Source: Ailanthus altissimus (Eukaryota; Streptophyta; Magnoliopsida; Sapindales; Simaroubaceae). Taken from it: a stretch of 64,000 nucleotides of DNA. Shown here in pieces: positions 12,515-24,727 of the stretch. Position 1 is the first letter of the stretch. Every line of letters starts with the position of its first letter. The DNA is taken from positions 13,702,001 through 13,766,000 of the forward strand of contig OX327686.1 in the NCBI GenBank assembly GCA_946807835.1, in the 5' to 3' direction. Below the pieces are notes generated by a model. It was not told the origin of the DNA. It saw only the letters and a list, made by a program, of their open reading frames with translations, and did no database searches. The position numbers and the translations under genes were made by a program.

Positions 12515-13860
12515 CTTACTACCCTCTCACTGCGCCTAAGTAACAATGGTGTATTCTAACGAGTAAGTATGGTTTGTTGACTTTATGATCCAACAACAAT
12601 TGTTGGTTGTTAAGGTCTAACCTTATTGGAAAGTAGTTCCTTGATAACAACTTTATTCCGAAGTATGTGATCTCATATATAATTATCCTTAAAAAAGTAG
12701 TAATTGTTGATATAAATATATTATTATCTTAAGGGTTATAAAAGAAACCACCTCTTGTCTCTTTAGGATAGTCTACAAATAGGCATAATTCTAAACGTGG
12801 TTCCAACTTCCTGGTTTTTCCCTTGAGCACGTATACTAGACACCCCATATGTAAAAATGCCGCAAAGAAAGCTTGCGACCATTCCACAACTCTAAGGGTG
12901 TTTTAGGGATTGACTTAAATAGTACTACGTTAAAAATATACATTGTTGTTTGCAATGTATATCCCAAATAAGAAGTAGGTAATGATGAGAAACTAAGCAT
13001 GGATCTCACCATGTCTAGTAACGTTCTATTTCTCCTTTTGGCAACACCATTTTGTTATAATGTTCCCGAAGCTGTGAGTTGAGATATGATCCCATGCTCT
13101 TTTAGGTGATCTCCAATTTCAGCATCGAAGTATTAACTTCCTCGATCAGATCGAAGTGCTTTTAATGGTTTGTTGAGTTATTTTTCAAATTTGACTCGAA
13201 ATTCTTTGAACTTTTCAAATGTTTCTGATTTTCTATGTATCAAATATACATAGCCATAATGAGTACAATCATCAATAAAAGTGATGAAATATTCGTATCC
13301 TCCTCTAGCTTTTGCATTAATCGGACCACATATATTCGAATGTACTAATTCTAAAGGTTCTTTAGCCCTGTTGTCTTTTCTAATAAAAAGTCTTTTAGTC
13401 ATTTTGCCTTCCAAACAAGATTCGTAAACTGGTAAAGTACTAACCTTTAAACTATTTAGCGGTCCATCCTTTACTAATCATTGTATCCTATTTAGGATAA
13501 TATGACCTAATTTAAGGTGCCAAAGGAATGTTTCATCATCAGGAGAAATCTTTTGTTTATTAGATTTTGATTGTTCCACCCTAAACATTTCAGTATTGAG
13601 CAGTGTTTGCATTTCTGGTTGTATGATATAAAGACCATTCTTTAAATTACTGACGCATATATTTAAACCATTTCTAAAAATAAAAACTAAATTATTGTTA
13701 AAAGAAATAAAATAGCAATATTCTAAACATTTAGAGACAGAAATCAAATTTCGTCTAAAATTAGAAATATAATAAATGTCTTACAAAATTAAAAAAACCC
13801 TAAACTTATGCCTAACTACTCCCACTGCTTTAGCTGAAACAACGACCCCAGTACCTATTT
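12515..13860 (-). pseudogene. Copia element 3 pre-integrase and integrase, broken
   Basis: Minus-strand pieces: a GAG-pre-integrase segment at 13747-13478 with FLWHLKLGHI, then the integrase core at 13414-13178 (HSNICGPINAK, FITFIDDCTHYGYVYL), continuing to about 12.6 kb with LKALRSDRGS and [13 protein letters not shown]. The first two acidic core residues can be seen. Stops separate the pieces. The 3' side ends at the solo LTR at 12514 and picks up again as RT at 10306. Confidence 0.85.
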
Positions 13861-13899
13861 ACATTGTAAACTCCCCATCTGCCAATGTCCGAGAATAAT

Positions 13900-14766
13900 C
13901 AATCATCTTTCTTTTTCTTCTTGAGCTCTTCTAGAGAGAAGATACAATTCCTCTTCCAGTGACCTTTCTTTTGACAATGAAAATATTTTTCTTTTACGTT
14001 GCTCTTGATCTTCTTATTATTGTTCTTTTTTTTAAGTTTTCCTTTTGATGAGTCATTCCCTTTATTATTCATTTTTTTGTTCTTGGAAAAGGAAAGCTTT
14101 TTATTGGCACATTTACCTCCCCTTGTTTCCCAATATTAATGGATTCAAAGGTTTAGAGCTCATTGAGTAACTGAGTCATGTTAAATGTAAGCTTATTCAT
14201 GAAATAGTTGCTTATAAATAAAAGAAAACTCAGACATGGGTTTCTAAGATCATCCTTACCTACGTACGTTCATCTATCTTTGCTCCGTAAATCTTAGCTT
14301 CATCAAAATGTGCAATCATTTTAAGTACATGCTCACGAACTAAGGTTCCACTCTTCATCCTAACATTAATAACGGCTTTCACTGCATTATGCCAGGATTT
14401 CACGAAGGCTACCCAAACATTGCCTGAAGTGAATCCCACATTTTTTTTACGGTTTTTCATATTCTCATGCTTACTCCTAAGCACTTCAGACATGCCTACT
14501 AACAGGTAGAAGCGTGCTTTTTTCTCAGCATCAAGCAAACGTTCATATTACTTCTTAGCTTCTTGTAAAGCATTAAGAGTAGGCCTTGGAGGGCAACATT
14601 CAGGGGGGATAAACTTTTGGTTCTCACAGATAAGTACGATGTTCATTGTACTTTTCCATTTCATAAAGTTTTCGCCAGTTAAATTATCATTGGATAATAT
14701 TGTGATCAAGGGATTTGTCATTTTGCTGAAAATAATAAACAAAGGAACTAAATCATTCATACTCAA
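13900..14766 (-). pseudogene. Copia element 3 gag, broken
   Basis: From an ATG at 14766 the minus strand reads a Gag N-terminus with LTGENFMKWKSTMNIVL, then (14538-14260) DAEKKARFYLL, SGTLVREHVLKMI and KIDERT, typical of plant copia Gag with the UBN2-like core. A zinc knuckle near 13990-13950 reads HCQKKGHWKRNC; the first Cys of the CCHC pattern appears lost. One stop separates the first two pieces and others follow. Confidence 0.85.
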
Positions 14767-14769
14767 ATA

Positions 14770-16299
14770 TGATCACAATTATGGTATAACACTTTAAACA
14801 TGATGCAAAAGAATAAAGGTAAAAACTCTAGAAAAAAAAATTATATACCCTGATAATCTAATTTATCAAAATTAAAATGCCACCGTAGGGTAGGTCAAAT
14901 CAATTTCAAATTAGACTGAGACAATCTCAATTAATTAATATTTTTTAAGTTATCTCATAACTTCCACATTAACTAACTACGGTTTATTTTGGTCTAAATA
15001 TAATTATCTATATAATTATATTTATGTAAGTGTGACGCATCATTTCGGACTTCTTAGACTTAACTCCAAAGTTGTCACTGTCGGGTAGGTCAATTTAAAA
15101 ATACATCCAGAAATCCTATCTCTTGGAAGTTAACTTTGATATTGACTCAAACAGCCACCCTCCGTAAAGAGAACGAAAACAAAGTCATTACAAGGCGACG
15201 CTTAAATCTCACGTTATTAAACTAACGATGTAGAGCATGGGTCACATTGTCATTTAAGCCTCTCCCACTTACTATTTTATGTTGTAGGGTTTTATTTTAT
15301 AAAATATCTCATATTTTATAATTCTAGTGAAAATTATTTCTACTAGTCAATTATTGATCACTAGATTTCATTCTAAGTATTTTTAGAATCTAATCATATT
15401 AACACTTAAAATAAATTATTAGATTTTTACACTAAAAATCTAATTTATTATGAATAACTAAGACTTATAATTTTTAATAAACTATTTATTATAATATGCT
15501 TTGTTAGTCCAATGTGAAATTACCAAATTTATTCTAATTAAATCTAATTCATATTATTTATACCAATTATAGAATTAATTAATTTTAATCTAATTAAAAA
15601 AATAATTCCTTATTAGATAAATTAAAACTATTTTAATTAAGTCTAATAATTAATAGGTATACTATGTGTCAATTTACTAAATCTAAACTAAAACTATTTT
15701 AGTTAAGAAATAAAATAATGGCATATTATAATGCATTGAATAAGCACATCTTAGATCTAAATAGTATGTTATAATGCATAGACATATTTTATAATATAAA
15801 TCATCATATGAAATAAAATATAAAATAATGGTGTTGACCAAGTCTTTTGGATTTCTAAGAAAAGAAAATGAAATAAAATATAAAAATTAAAAGACAATTT
15901 TAAATTTCTTGTATCTTCTTCTCTTTGAGTAGTCTTTATTGTCCTAATAAAATACAATTATATTTTATTATCCTAAAAAAAAATTATATCTTATAAAAAA
16001 ATTATATCTTATATAATATTTTTTATTTAATTGCTGTTGGATTTTTGTTGGGCTTCCTTTGACAAGCCCAAAATACTGCATAGCTATTGTTTAAAACAGT
16101 AGCTATTGAGCACAACCATGGGCTCGGTCGTGATTGTGCTACTATGCACCATAAGTGTCGCCTAAGGCCATACCTGCCTTATGGGCTGGCATGGCCCAAG
16201 GCCACGCCTAGCTTAGCAAGGGAGGCTTGCCTTTTGGCAAGCAAGCCTTAGATGGCAATAACAGTGGCTCCCTTCAAATGAGCCACTTCTTGTTCTCTT
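14770..16299 (-). other. 5' leader of copia element 3, noncoding
   Basis: Between the gag ATG and the 5' LTR. It has two similar GGGTAGGTCAA motifs (about 14888 and 15084) and a GC-richer stretch near 16060-16290 with small inverted repeats such as GGGCTTCC...GACAAGCCC. I see no gene. A primer-binding site could not be placed confidently, so the inner end of the LTR is uncertain and part of this stretch may belong to it. Confidence 0.5.
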
Positions 16300-17745
16300 C
16301 TAGATTGGTGAAAACATCCGCGCAATTGTTTACTTTTTTTTTTATAATTACAAAAATAAAAAATAAAAAATCCTATTCTTTATAGTTTACAAAAATTGAT
16401 CTAATCAATTCTAAATCTAAAAGACTATATAATTAATGACCAACACCATCAATTCTAATATTATCTTTAATTAAATAATTTAGATAATACATAATTATCT
16501 AATTATTTAATTTAATTAAATAATCTAATTATTTATTTAATTCCACAACTATTATAGATTGGGCCAGTAATTAATTGAGCTCAACAAGTTTAATTAAATT
16601 AAACGTGGACCAATCAAATTAATTAATTGATTCTAATAAATTTAATCAAATGAAACTTAAACTAATTAATATCTTAGATCTAACAATTAATTCAATAGTC
16701 AATTTCAGTGTTTATAGAGCCAGCATGGGAACCTAATGGACTTACAAAATTGAACTCCAATAAATTAAATCATTTGATTAAAGTCTTTAATCAAAATGAT
16801 TTTATTTATTAACTTTATATTACTTCACTAAAAATATAAAGTTGAACTCTTAATTTTGCAAATAAATTATAAAATAGAAAACTGTCTTTGTCCATTTAAT
16901 AATCATTTCATATAAATCAATCCTCCACAAGGTGTTCATAATTAGAATTAGGTCGAGTGTCCATTAACCTCTATAATTACATCTTTATCCTTGATCCATA
17001 TTGATCTTTTTTTGAATATTTAATTTGTGATATTAAAAAATTTATCATTATTTTCTTTAACTCTTAAAGAAAACTCAACACTCATAATGTTTAAGACCAT
17101 AATCAATTATCACGAGAACAACTTATCAAACTTCATTTTGGAAAAGAATGGATTTTATATCTGTGAGAAATGTTCCAAGTTATTCATTTTGTTACATTTA
17201 TAAAATACTTAATAATTGACTGAAAATCTTTTATAGTCTTTTCCTTATAAATTAATAAACATAACTTAATAAATAAAAATTCATTAATCACTCAGGATTA
17301 AGATTAATCTATATATAATTATATTGTGATAAAATAAATTCTATTTATTAACGGAGATTAATAGAGAATTAATTTTATTATAATCTAGTCCTATATAATT
17401 AACATGATACAAAGTGCCTCTAGTTTCTATATCAACACATAGAATGATCCAGATAAGTTCATTGTATATAATATAAAAATGGGCCGCACTTATAGTCTAT
17501 TAAAATAAAGTTTCATTTTTCATTCAAACTAAAAACAAGTTTAGATTATTATACTTAAATTTAATCTTCTCCTATATAATAATTATATACTAAATTTAAA
17601 GTTACATATAATAATCAAGAAGTTTCATAATATTTAAATAAAATAATTATAATTATAAATATAATATTAAATAAATAATTTTTATTAATTATTTTTAATA
17701 ATATTTAAATATAAATAATTATATTTTTAGAATACACTTTCAACA
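16300..17745 (-). repeat. 5' LTR of copia element 3
   Basis: Aligns with 6990-8669 through many shared blocks, for example AATCAAATTAATTA and TGTGAGAAATGTTCCAAGTT. It ends TTTCAACA on the plus strand at 17745. It is strongly diverged from its partner and lacks the 187-bp duplication, which points to an old insertion. The inner boundary is approximate. Confidence 0.7.
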
Positions 17746-18120
17746 AATGCATGCATGTGCATTTATTTTTTATGATACAATTAGTATTTCAAGTTAATTG
17801 CTGAAACCATTGAATTTCACTCTAGACAAAAAGAAGGGAATCTTCTGGTGCAAGGGTTTTTAAAAGAGAACTCTATGGGCTGCTGCTCATGTAATCCATG
17901 CCATCAAAGGGCATATGTTTAGCAAGATTGATTTATGTGATGCTTGTCAGTACAGTAAAAGTATCCATGTTTTTTTATCATAAATTGAGCAAAAGGTTTC
18001 TACATCAAACATCAACCTCTAAGTTAAATCTAAAGCTTGCAACAGAGGGATGGAATGGATTGTATGAATTGAATATTTATCATAAATGTATCAATTTTAC
18101 TTATTTACAAAACATTTGAA
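17746..18120 (+). pseudogene. Right part of copia element 2: pre-integrase remnant
   Basis: Starts with AATGC, the right target copy. Pieces read KEGNLLVQGFL near 17832 and DLCDACQYSKSIHVF near 17929, the segment that follows protease in copia Pol. This is where the piece ending at 6830 should continue. After about 18120 no further copia sequence is visible. Confidence 0.65.
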
Positions 18121-18886
18121 ATATAATTTTGCCTCAAATAATCAAATATTTCTCTTAAAAACCTTTAAAATGTAACAATATATAATCGGGGATAAAGTAA
18201 CAAGTCTCTAAAAATGAAGCAAACTGGATCGCAAAACCTGTTTTTATAAATAAATAAATAAATAAAATCATTTTCTGCCCATTTAACGAACCACCCAACT
18301 ATCATATAAACTTTAGGTATTAAATTTTGTAGACATAATAATTACATATAAATCTAGTAATATAATTAACTAACAAATAAGTAATCTCAGTGGAAAGATG
18401 GTGATTATTTGATATGCGAAATCACTGACAAAATCTGCAATTATCAATCTAATTTCATCACGATTGCTTGTAAAAACAAGAAAAATAGCAAAAATTAAAG
18501 GAGAGAAATTCTAAATCATGCAAGAAAAAGTCAGATGGTAGTGCATGTAATAAAGTCATCACTTTTAGAACAGAAATGAAATGATGTCGCATCATCACGC
18601 TTTCTTGCATACATATATAGCTAAAGAGTTCAGACCCAGAATTTTTTTTTTTTAAAAAAAAAAGGAAAATCGTTAAAAGAAGAATAGAAAAATGTATATA
18701 GAAATGATGAATCTAATCAGATAATAGGGAGCGTCAATCACCAGCAAGCATAAAAATATATTGATGCTTGTAAGACTGGGGCGACAACTATTATCATCAT
18801 CAAACATCAACATTATTTCAAGATTATAAAAACAAAATACATATAAGGGTGTTTGCAAGAGTGAATATGTATTTACAACTAAACTG

Positions 18887-18923
<37 letters not shown>

Positions 18924-19096
18924 AAGAGAGGAGGTCATGAGAAATGAGAACTGAAAGCTGTGGAAGAAATGGAAGTGGAATCTAACAGTAGAAAATATTT
19001 AAAGAGGAAGTTAGGGTTTGGAGGGTTTCAAGGGGTTAAAAGTTTAAAGGCTGATAGTAATATTGAGTAGAGTGGGCTCTGATATTAGGCCCCAAT
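18121..19096. other. No gene recognised; contains a (TA)n tract
   Basis: AT-rich sequence with a (TA)n microsatellite at about 18891-18920. The last 8 bases (GCCCCAAT, 19089-19096) are the left target copy of the hAT element. Confidence 0.5.
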
Positions 19097-19260
19097 TAGG
19101 GGTGGGCATTTTCGGTTCGGTTCGGTTTTTGAGGGGAACCGAAAACCGAACCGAACAGTTCGGTTTTTGTAGAGTAAAACCGAAAACCGAATCGTGGGTA
19201 GATGAAACCGAACCGAACCGAACCGGGTCGGTTCGATTCGGTTCGGTTCGGTTCCTCGGT
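19097..19260. repeat. hAT terminal and subterminal repeats, left end
   Basis: TAGGGGTGGGCAT followed by repeated CGGTTCGGTT and AACCGAACCGAA units in both orientations. Equivalent units are at 24045-24213. Confidence 0.9.
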
Positions 19261-19901
19261 TTTGTTCTCGGGTCGGATGTCGGTTCAGTTAGCGGGTCGG
19301 ATTTCGGTTCGGATCAAATTTTAAACTCTGTTTTTCTGAATTTTTTTGGGCTTTTTTAAATTTTTTTAATTGGGCTCCATTAAAATCAATTTCTTCACTT
19401 TTATTGGGCCATTTAGTTAACAAATCATCTTTTTAAATACTATATTAAGCCCACTAGAAAATATCTCATAAAAAATAATATATATTACACAAATAAAAAT
19501 AAAAACAACTTAAATTAAAAGCAATTATAATTATACTTTGACTTAACAATTATAATTTATAACATACAAATACAATTATATAATATAACAACACATAATT
19601 TATAACATAACCAAATAACAATAAAATATAACAATATAAAGTTAAAATTAAAATTTAAAACCTTAAATTAAAAGCAAAATGTCAATATAACATAAAAATA
19701 AAAAAACTCGAAAGGTTAATAATTAATGTCTATAAAAATCCATAAAAAGAATATCAACACAAGTAAAATATAAAAATTCATAAGAATATCAACACAAACA
19801 ACAAAAGTCCATAAAAAAACAAACACAATTAAAAGTCCATAATAAGATCAACAATAATCAAATCTTTAATATTTGTGATATAGCAACATAAGTACATAAC
19901 A

Positions 19902-22230
19902 TTACTCCCCAATATCACCGTAGCTCTCTTCCATATTCACATGTGTTGCAATATCCAATGATGTAAGCACAGAATTCTCCACCTCTATATAACATAAAAT
20001 TATAACATATCAATAACATATTAAGTATTAACATAGTAGTAAAAAAAATTAATAACTTAAATTTATGTAAATGATAAATATTTAAATGTACTTACCAGAT
20101 TGAATTGACTCGTAAAGTTCTAAATCTTGAATATCAGAGGCATCAATGCTAACATGAAGTTCTCTATCTCTAATTGAAGATTGAAGCCAATTCTGTGTAC
20201 AAATCAGAGCTTCTACCATTTTTGGAGTCAATGAACTTCTGAATGGATCAAGAATGCGTCCACCTGTACTAAATGCACTCTCAGAAGCCACTGTAGAAAT
20301 AGGAATTGCAAGTAAATCCTTAGCAATAAGAGACAAAATAGGATATTTAGTACAATTGTTCCTCCACCAACCCAAAATATCAAAATGAAGATTATGAGAA
20401 TCTTCACTTTGCTCCAGAAAATATATTTCCACTTCTGACTTTCCAATAATTGGTTGCAATTTTGCCTTTTGTCTCTTAAAAGCTTCCTCTGTATCATATT
20501 TCATTCTTTTATTCCTCACATCCAAGTCATTGTCTTCTACCTTTAAATTGGATAAAGGAATATTAACAGATAAAATGCAATATTAGGCACGATAAAAATC
20601 ATACATGGAGAACAACAACTCCTTAATCCCTTCTTGCATACTCTTAACTAGATTTGGCGCATACAAGTTCCCATAACAAAAACTTACATACTCCATCTTG
20701 TATCGGGGATCAAGAACAACAGCAATAATCAACAATTTATTCATAGTATCCAACGAACCCCAGTATTTATCAAACTTTGTTTTCATGTTAATGGCCATTC
20801 TCTTTAACAAATTATCATCATCACCTTCCTCACTCAATCCTGTAAGTTGGAATTGAATCTTGCTTACCTAAAAAAAAATACAAATTATAAAAGTCTAAAA
20901 CACATATATATTCAACATTTAATTAATTTATTTGCGACTGAAAAAGAAACAAATTTTTACTAACCTGACTAAAATACAAATGAGATGTAGGCGTCAAAGA
21001 GGCACTACATTTCAAAGTTGCATCATAAAATGTCTTCAAAAATTCAACAAAGACTTGAGCATTTTCCCAATCTTCAGATTTGGGAGGCCCCGCTTTACCC
21101 TTCCCATCATCACCATTGTTGAAGTAGTTGCAATAGTGTCCATCTTCCTCTTCTAAACGCTCGAATGCAATTTGAAATTTCAAAGCACTACTCAACATCA
21201 AGTAGGTGGAGTTCCACCTAGTAGGGACATCCATAACCACAAGCCCTTTCCCTTGAATATTTTTATGTTCAACACACTTTCTAAATTTTTCTAATCTCAT
21301 GGGAGATGATCTAACATATCGGACTGCATTTCGAATACTAGCAATTGAATCACTTATTTCTTTCAATCCTTCACCAATAATCAAATTAATAATATGAGCA
21401 GCACACCGCAAATGTAGATATTTCCCATCCAAAAATGTCCCATCAACTTCCCAACTCTTTAATCTCCTCCTCATGTAGCTAATTGCCACATCATTAGCAC
21501 TAGCATTATCCACAGTAATTGTGAATACCCTTTGGATGCCCCATTCACGTAACACATTCTCAATATATTTTCCAATTGCTTCTCCCTTATGATTTGTGAT
21601 TTGAGAGAAATTTAGAATTCTTTTTTGTAACTCCCAATCCGCATCAATCCAATGAGCAGTTACTACCATGTAGTTTATATTTTGTATAGAAGTCCAAGTA
21701 TCAGTAGTAATACACACCCTCACCTTATTTGCAGAAAAAATACTCTTCAACAAAATCTTTTCATCGAGGTACAACTGATATATATCTCTAACTAGGGTTC
21801 TTCTAGATGGGGGATCGAACCTTGGACACACAACATGGCAGAAATAGCGAAATCCTTTACCCTCAATAAAACTAAATGACAGCTCATCTAGAATCACCAT
21901 TTTGGCACAAGCTTTCCTACAATCCTCCTTATTATATGTAACAGACATGACATTACTAGCACAACCTTTAGCAATTGGATTTTGACTTAATACCCCTTGA
22001 CTCTCATCTATGATGGTGGCCAAATACTTCGTACAAATTAATAAATGCTTTTTTAAATTAGAGGTCCCATTCTTAACAGAATGAGCAGCATACGTTTTAC
22101 CACAATAAATACATTTGGCTCTATCATTTTCAATCTTCACAAAATGAGACCAACTATCGGAAACTTTAAGGCCACTTGATTTTTGGGGTTTGTCAACACT
22201 TTCTTGTTCTTGTTCAATCCTTTTATCCAT
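19902..22230 (-). pseudogene. hAT transposase (BED zinc finger, hAT C-terminal dimerisation), one in-frame stop
   Basis: Likely exons are 22230-20965, 20867-20096 and 19984-19902, with donors CAG/GTTAGT and CTG/GTAAGT and acceptors TAG. Frames join to 706 codons before the final TAA. A BED finger has C40, C43, H62 and C66. The RNase-H-like core shows D177 in ITTDTWTS and D241 in TVDNASAND; the C-terminal hATC domain shows E618 in ASESAFSTGGR, so the D-D-E triad is visible. The protein would bind the element ends and cut and paste it. One TAA at 20583-20585 (codon 517) breaks an otherwise open frame; a 50-nt intron there is possible but would be very short. It resembles RICESLEEPER-type proteins. 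It may be a recently disabled copy, or a source of truncated protein. Confidence 0.85.
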
Positions 22231-22698
22231 CTTCCTAAATTAAATTAACACAAACAAGTTACTAACTCATAAGTCATAACACTTAACAAATTTACAACTC
22301 AACTACAACAATATTAACAAATATTGACCTAACAATGCACCAAATTAAGCAAAGTGTACCAAGGCAACACAAATTAGTTAAACTGTTAAACAACACATCC
22401 ATCTATTTCATAAGAAACTTTATGAGAAATATATCTATCTCAACTTAGCACTTTCTTCAGCACAAAGCTTCATAATCATAAAAGATGGCAATACAGAGCA
22501 CAGCATGGTTCAGAAGTAAAAAAAAAAAAAACAGAAAATTGAAGATGGGTGTGAATGACACTAAGAACTTGAGATTGAAGCTTTTTGAAGTTAAGCACTC
22601 ACAAGACGCAAAATACCAACTTTCATATCTACATTTGGATCTAAATTTAATAATTGTACATTGAAGAAAACAAAAACATTGTAAAAACAGCCATAGAA

Positions 22699-22819
22699 AC
22701 CAAACTCACGTTTAATTCGATCAAGATAAATAAAAGCTACATATTCACACACAAGAAGACATCAAACCCAGGTTTAAGTTGATCAAGATCATCAAACCCA
22801 GGTTTAAGTTGATCAAGAT
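22699..22819. repeat. 30-bp tandem repeat, three copies
   Basis: CATCAAACCCAGGTTTAAGT with its following GATCAAGAT starts at 22760 and again at 22790. A diverged copy lies at about 22699-22729. It sits in the presumed leader of the hAT transposase. Confidence 0.75.
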
Positions 22820-23050
22820 AAGCTGAAAAATACTAAAATGACCACCACAAATACTTAGAAAAAAAGAAGTTATACTTTATCACCCAATAACTTATTTTGT
22901 TTCTTAGTTTTTCTTCCTAAGCTAAATCATGACACGGTTCAATTATTAGCAAGATATAGATTGCGTAAAATTAAAAACAAAGCAATAGCAAAAGAATTCA
23001 ATTCATATCCATAATAGTTTAAACTTTAACGCATTAACATGAAGTAAATA

Positions 23051-23745
23051 CCGTGGTCGTCGAACGTGGACAGCACAGCAGTGAACGGCAGCGTGGACAG
23101 CGGCTTGGAGGGCGGTGTGGACAGCGGCGTGGATGCGGACCCGAGCGGTGAGACCGTGGTCGTCGAACGTGGACAGCACAGCAGTGAACGGCAGCGTGGA
23201 CAGCGGCTGGGACAGCGGCGTGGACAGGGACCCGAGTGGTGAGACCGTGGTCGTCGAACGTGGATAGCACAGCAGTGAACGGCAGCGTGGACAACGGCTG
23301 GGACGGCGGCGTGGACAGCGGCTGGGACGGCGGCGTGGGCAGGGACCCGAGCGGTGAGACCGTGGTCGTCGAACGTGGATAGCACAGCAGTGAACGACAG
23401 CGTGGACAGCGGCTGGGACAGCGGCGTGGATGCGGACCCGAGCGGTGAGACCGTGGTCGTCGAACGTGGACAGCACAGCAGTGAACGACAGCGTGGACAG
23501 CGGCTGGGATGGCGGCGTGGATGCGGACCCGAGCGGTGAAACCGTGGTCGTCGAACGTGGACAGCACAGCAGTGAACGGCAGCGTGGACAGCGGCTGGGA
23601 CGGCGGCGTGGATGCGGACCCGAGCGGTGAGACTGTGGTCGTCGAACGTGGACAACACAGCAGTGAACGGCAGCGTGGACAGCGGCTGGGACAGCAGCGT
23701 GGACAGCGGCGTGGACAGTGGCTTGGACGGCGGCGTGGTCGTGGT
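23051..23745. repeat. CpG-rich minisatellite, ~91-bp unit
   Basis: The motif CCGTGGTCGTCGAACGTGGA recurs at 23051, 23154, 23245, 23360, 23451, 23542 and (as CTGTGG) 23633, giving steps of 103, 91, 115, 91, 91 and 91. The longer steps come from extra ~24-bp GGCGGCGTGGACAGCGGCTG-type subunits. It is GC- and CpG-rich inside AT-rich DNA. Because the unit is not a multiple of three and has almost no stops, long open frames appear on both strands; these are by-products. It lies in the hAT element, about 0.8 kb upstream of the transposase ATG. Confidence 0.9.
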
Positions 23746-24044
23746 CGTCGAAGGTCGCCGGTGTGGTTGACAAAAACAGCAACGTGGACGCCGGTGTGGA
23801 GTCGTGGACGGCGACCGGTGAAGCAGAGGCTGAGCCGCCGAGAGACGAGAGACGAGAGAATGAAATATTTACAATTTGGATTTTGGAGAATTGAAATTTG
23901 AGAGTAGGGTTTACTGTTTAGCCCTTATATATTATAGAGAATAGATTTAGTGCAACCATGATCATTATAATAGTTTACATCCTCTAATTAAAATATGCCA
24001 TGTGGCATTTAAAAATTTTTTTTAAATAAATTTTGGTTAATCGG

Positions 24045-24213
24045 TTCGGTTCTCGGTTTTTTGATTAAGAACCGAGAACCGAACCGAAAATTCGGTTTTC
24101 TATTTATTAAAAACCGAAAACCGAACCGATTCAGAGTAAACCGAACCGAACCGGACCGGTTCGGTTCGGTTCACTCGGTTCGGTTCGGTTTTCGGTTTTT
24201 ATACCCACCCCTA
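24045..24213. repeat. hAT terminal and subterminal repeats, right end
   Basis: AACCGAACCG / CGGTTCGGTT units leading to ATACCCACCCCTA at 24213; inverted relative to 19097-19260. Confidence 0.9.
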
Positions 24214-24727
24214 GCCTCAATATTGTAGAGTGGCCCAACCTACAGTCATAGCAAATACCCCATTGCCAGCACAGAAAACGTCCTTAAAAGGGGGCTTATG
24301 TATAAAAGTGAAAAGAGTCATCTACGTATATACGTAGTACCTTTTTTCTTTTTACATGTTCTAAGATGTTACATTTTTTTTTATTATATATCCCAAGTTC
24401 TTCGTTACATGCATGTTTCAATTTTTTTATTACATATATTAAATTACAATTCATAAATAAATATAAAAAAAATTTGAAAAATTGTACCATACAATATATA
24501 TATATATATATGTGTGTGTGTGATAATATTAACTAGGGCTGGTTTAGCTTACACCATATGTGTTAAAAGTTTATTTTTAATATTAATATTAAATTTTTAA
24601 GTTTAATGATAAACTATTATAAAATCAGAACCAAAATCTTGAGTTCGAACTCTGTTTATATCTTTGTTTTTTAATTAATTTTTTAGTCTCTGTTTTTGAT
24701 CTCCAAGGGATCTACTTTATTAATTTG

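Larger units (their letters stand above)
6831..17745 (-). mobile_element. Ty1/copia element 3, minus strand, nested in element 2
   Basis: A long minus-strand copia lies between two related LTRs whose element-start ends are CTTCCAACA (ends 8669) and TTTCAACA (ends 17745) on the plus strand. Between them, in minus order, are gag (14.8-13.9 kb), pre-integrase and integrase (13.75-12.5), a solo LTR insertion, then RT and RNase H (10.3-8.7). The flanks read AATGT before 6831 and AATGC after 17745, a probable 5-bp target duplication with one change. Both flanks are pieces of copia element 2. Coding frames are heavily broken. The left LTR terminus at 6831 is inferred from the flanks and less certain than the right one. 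Confidence 0.8.
19097..24213 (-). mobile_element. hAT DNA transposon, nearly complete
   Basis: Ends are inverted repeats TAGGGGTGGGCAT (19097) and its complement, ATACCCACCCCTA (ends 24213), with one mismatch. They are flanked by GCCCCAAT and GCCTCAAT, an 8-bp target duplication with one mismatch, the size typical of hAT. Both ends carry many copies of GGTTCGGTTC in opposite orientation (about 19110-19260 and 24045-24195), as expected for the subterminal binding sites of a hAT transposase. Inside, on the minus strand, is a BED/hAT transposase gene and, upstream of it, a CpG-rich minisatellite. Length 5,117 bp, usual for an autonomous plant hAT. Confidence 0.95.

Noticed and set aside
19063..19359. 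98-codon frame on the plus strand
   Set aside because: Made of GGTTCGG subterminal repeats of the hAT element.
23003..23901. Several overlapping long open frames on both strands (up to 259 codons)
   Set aside because: They lie in the stop-poor 91-bp minisatellite, shift frame at every unit, and have only repeat-derived Ala/His/Arg/Val text.
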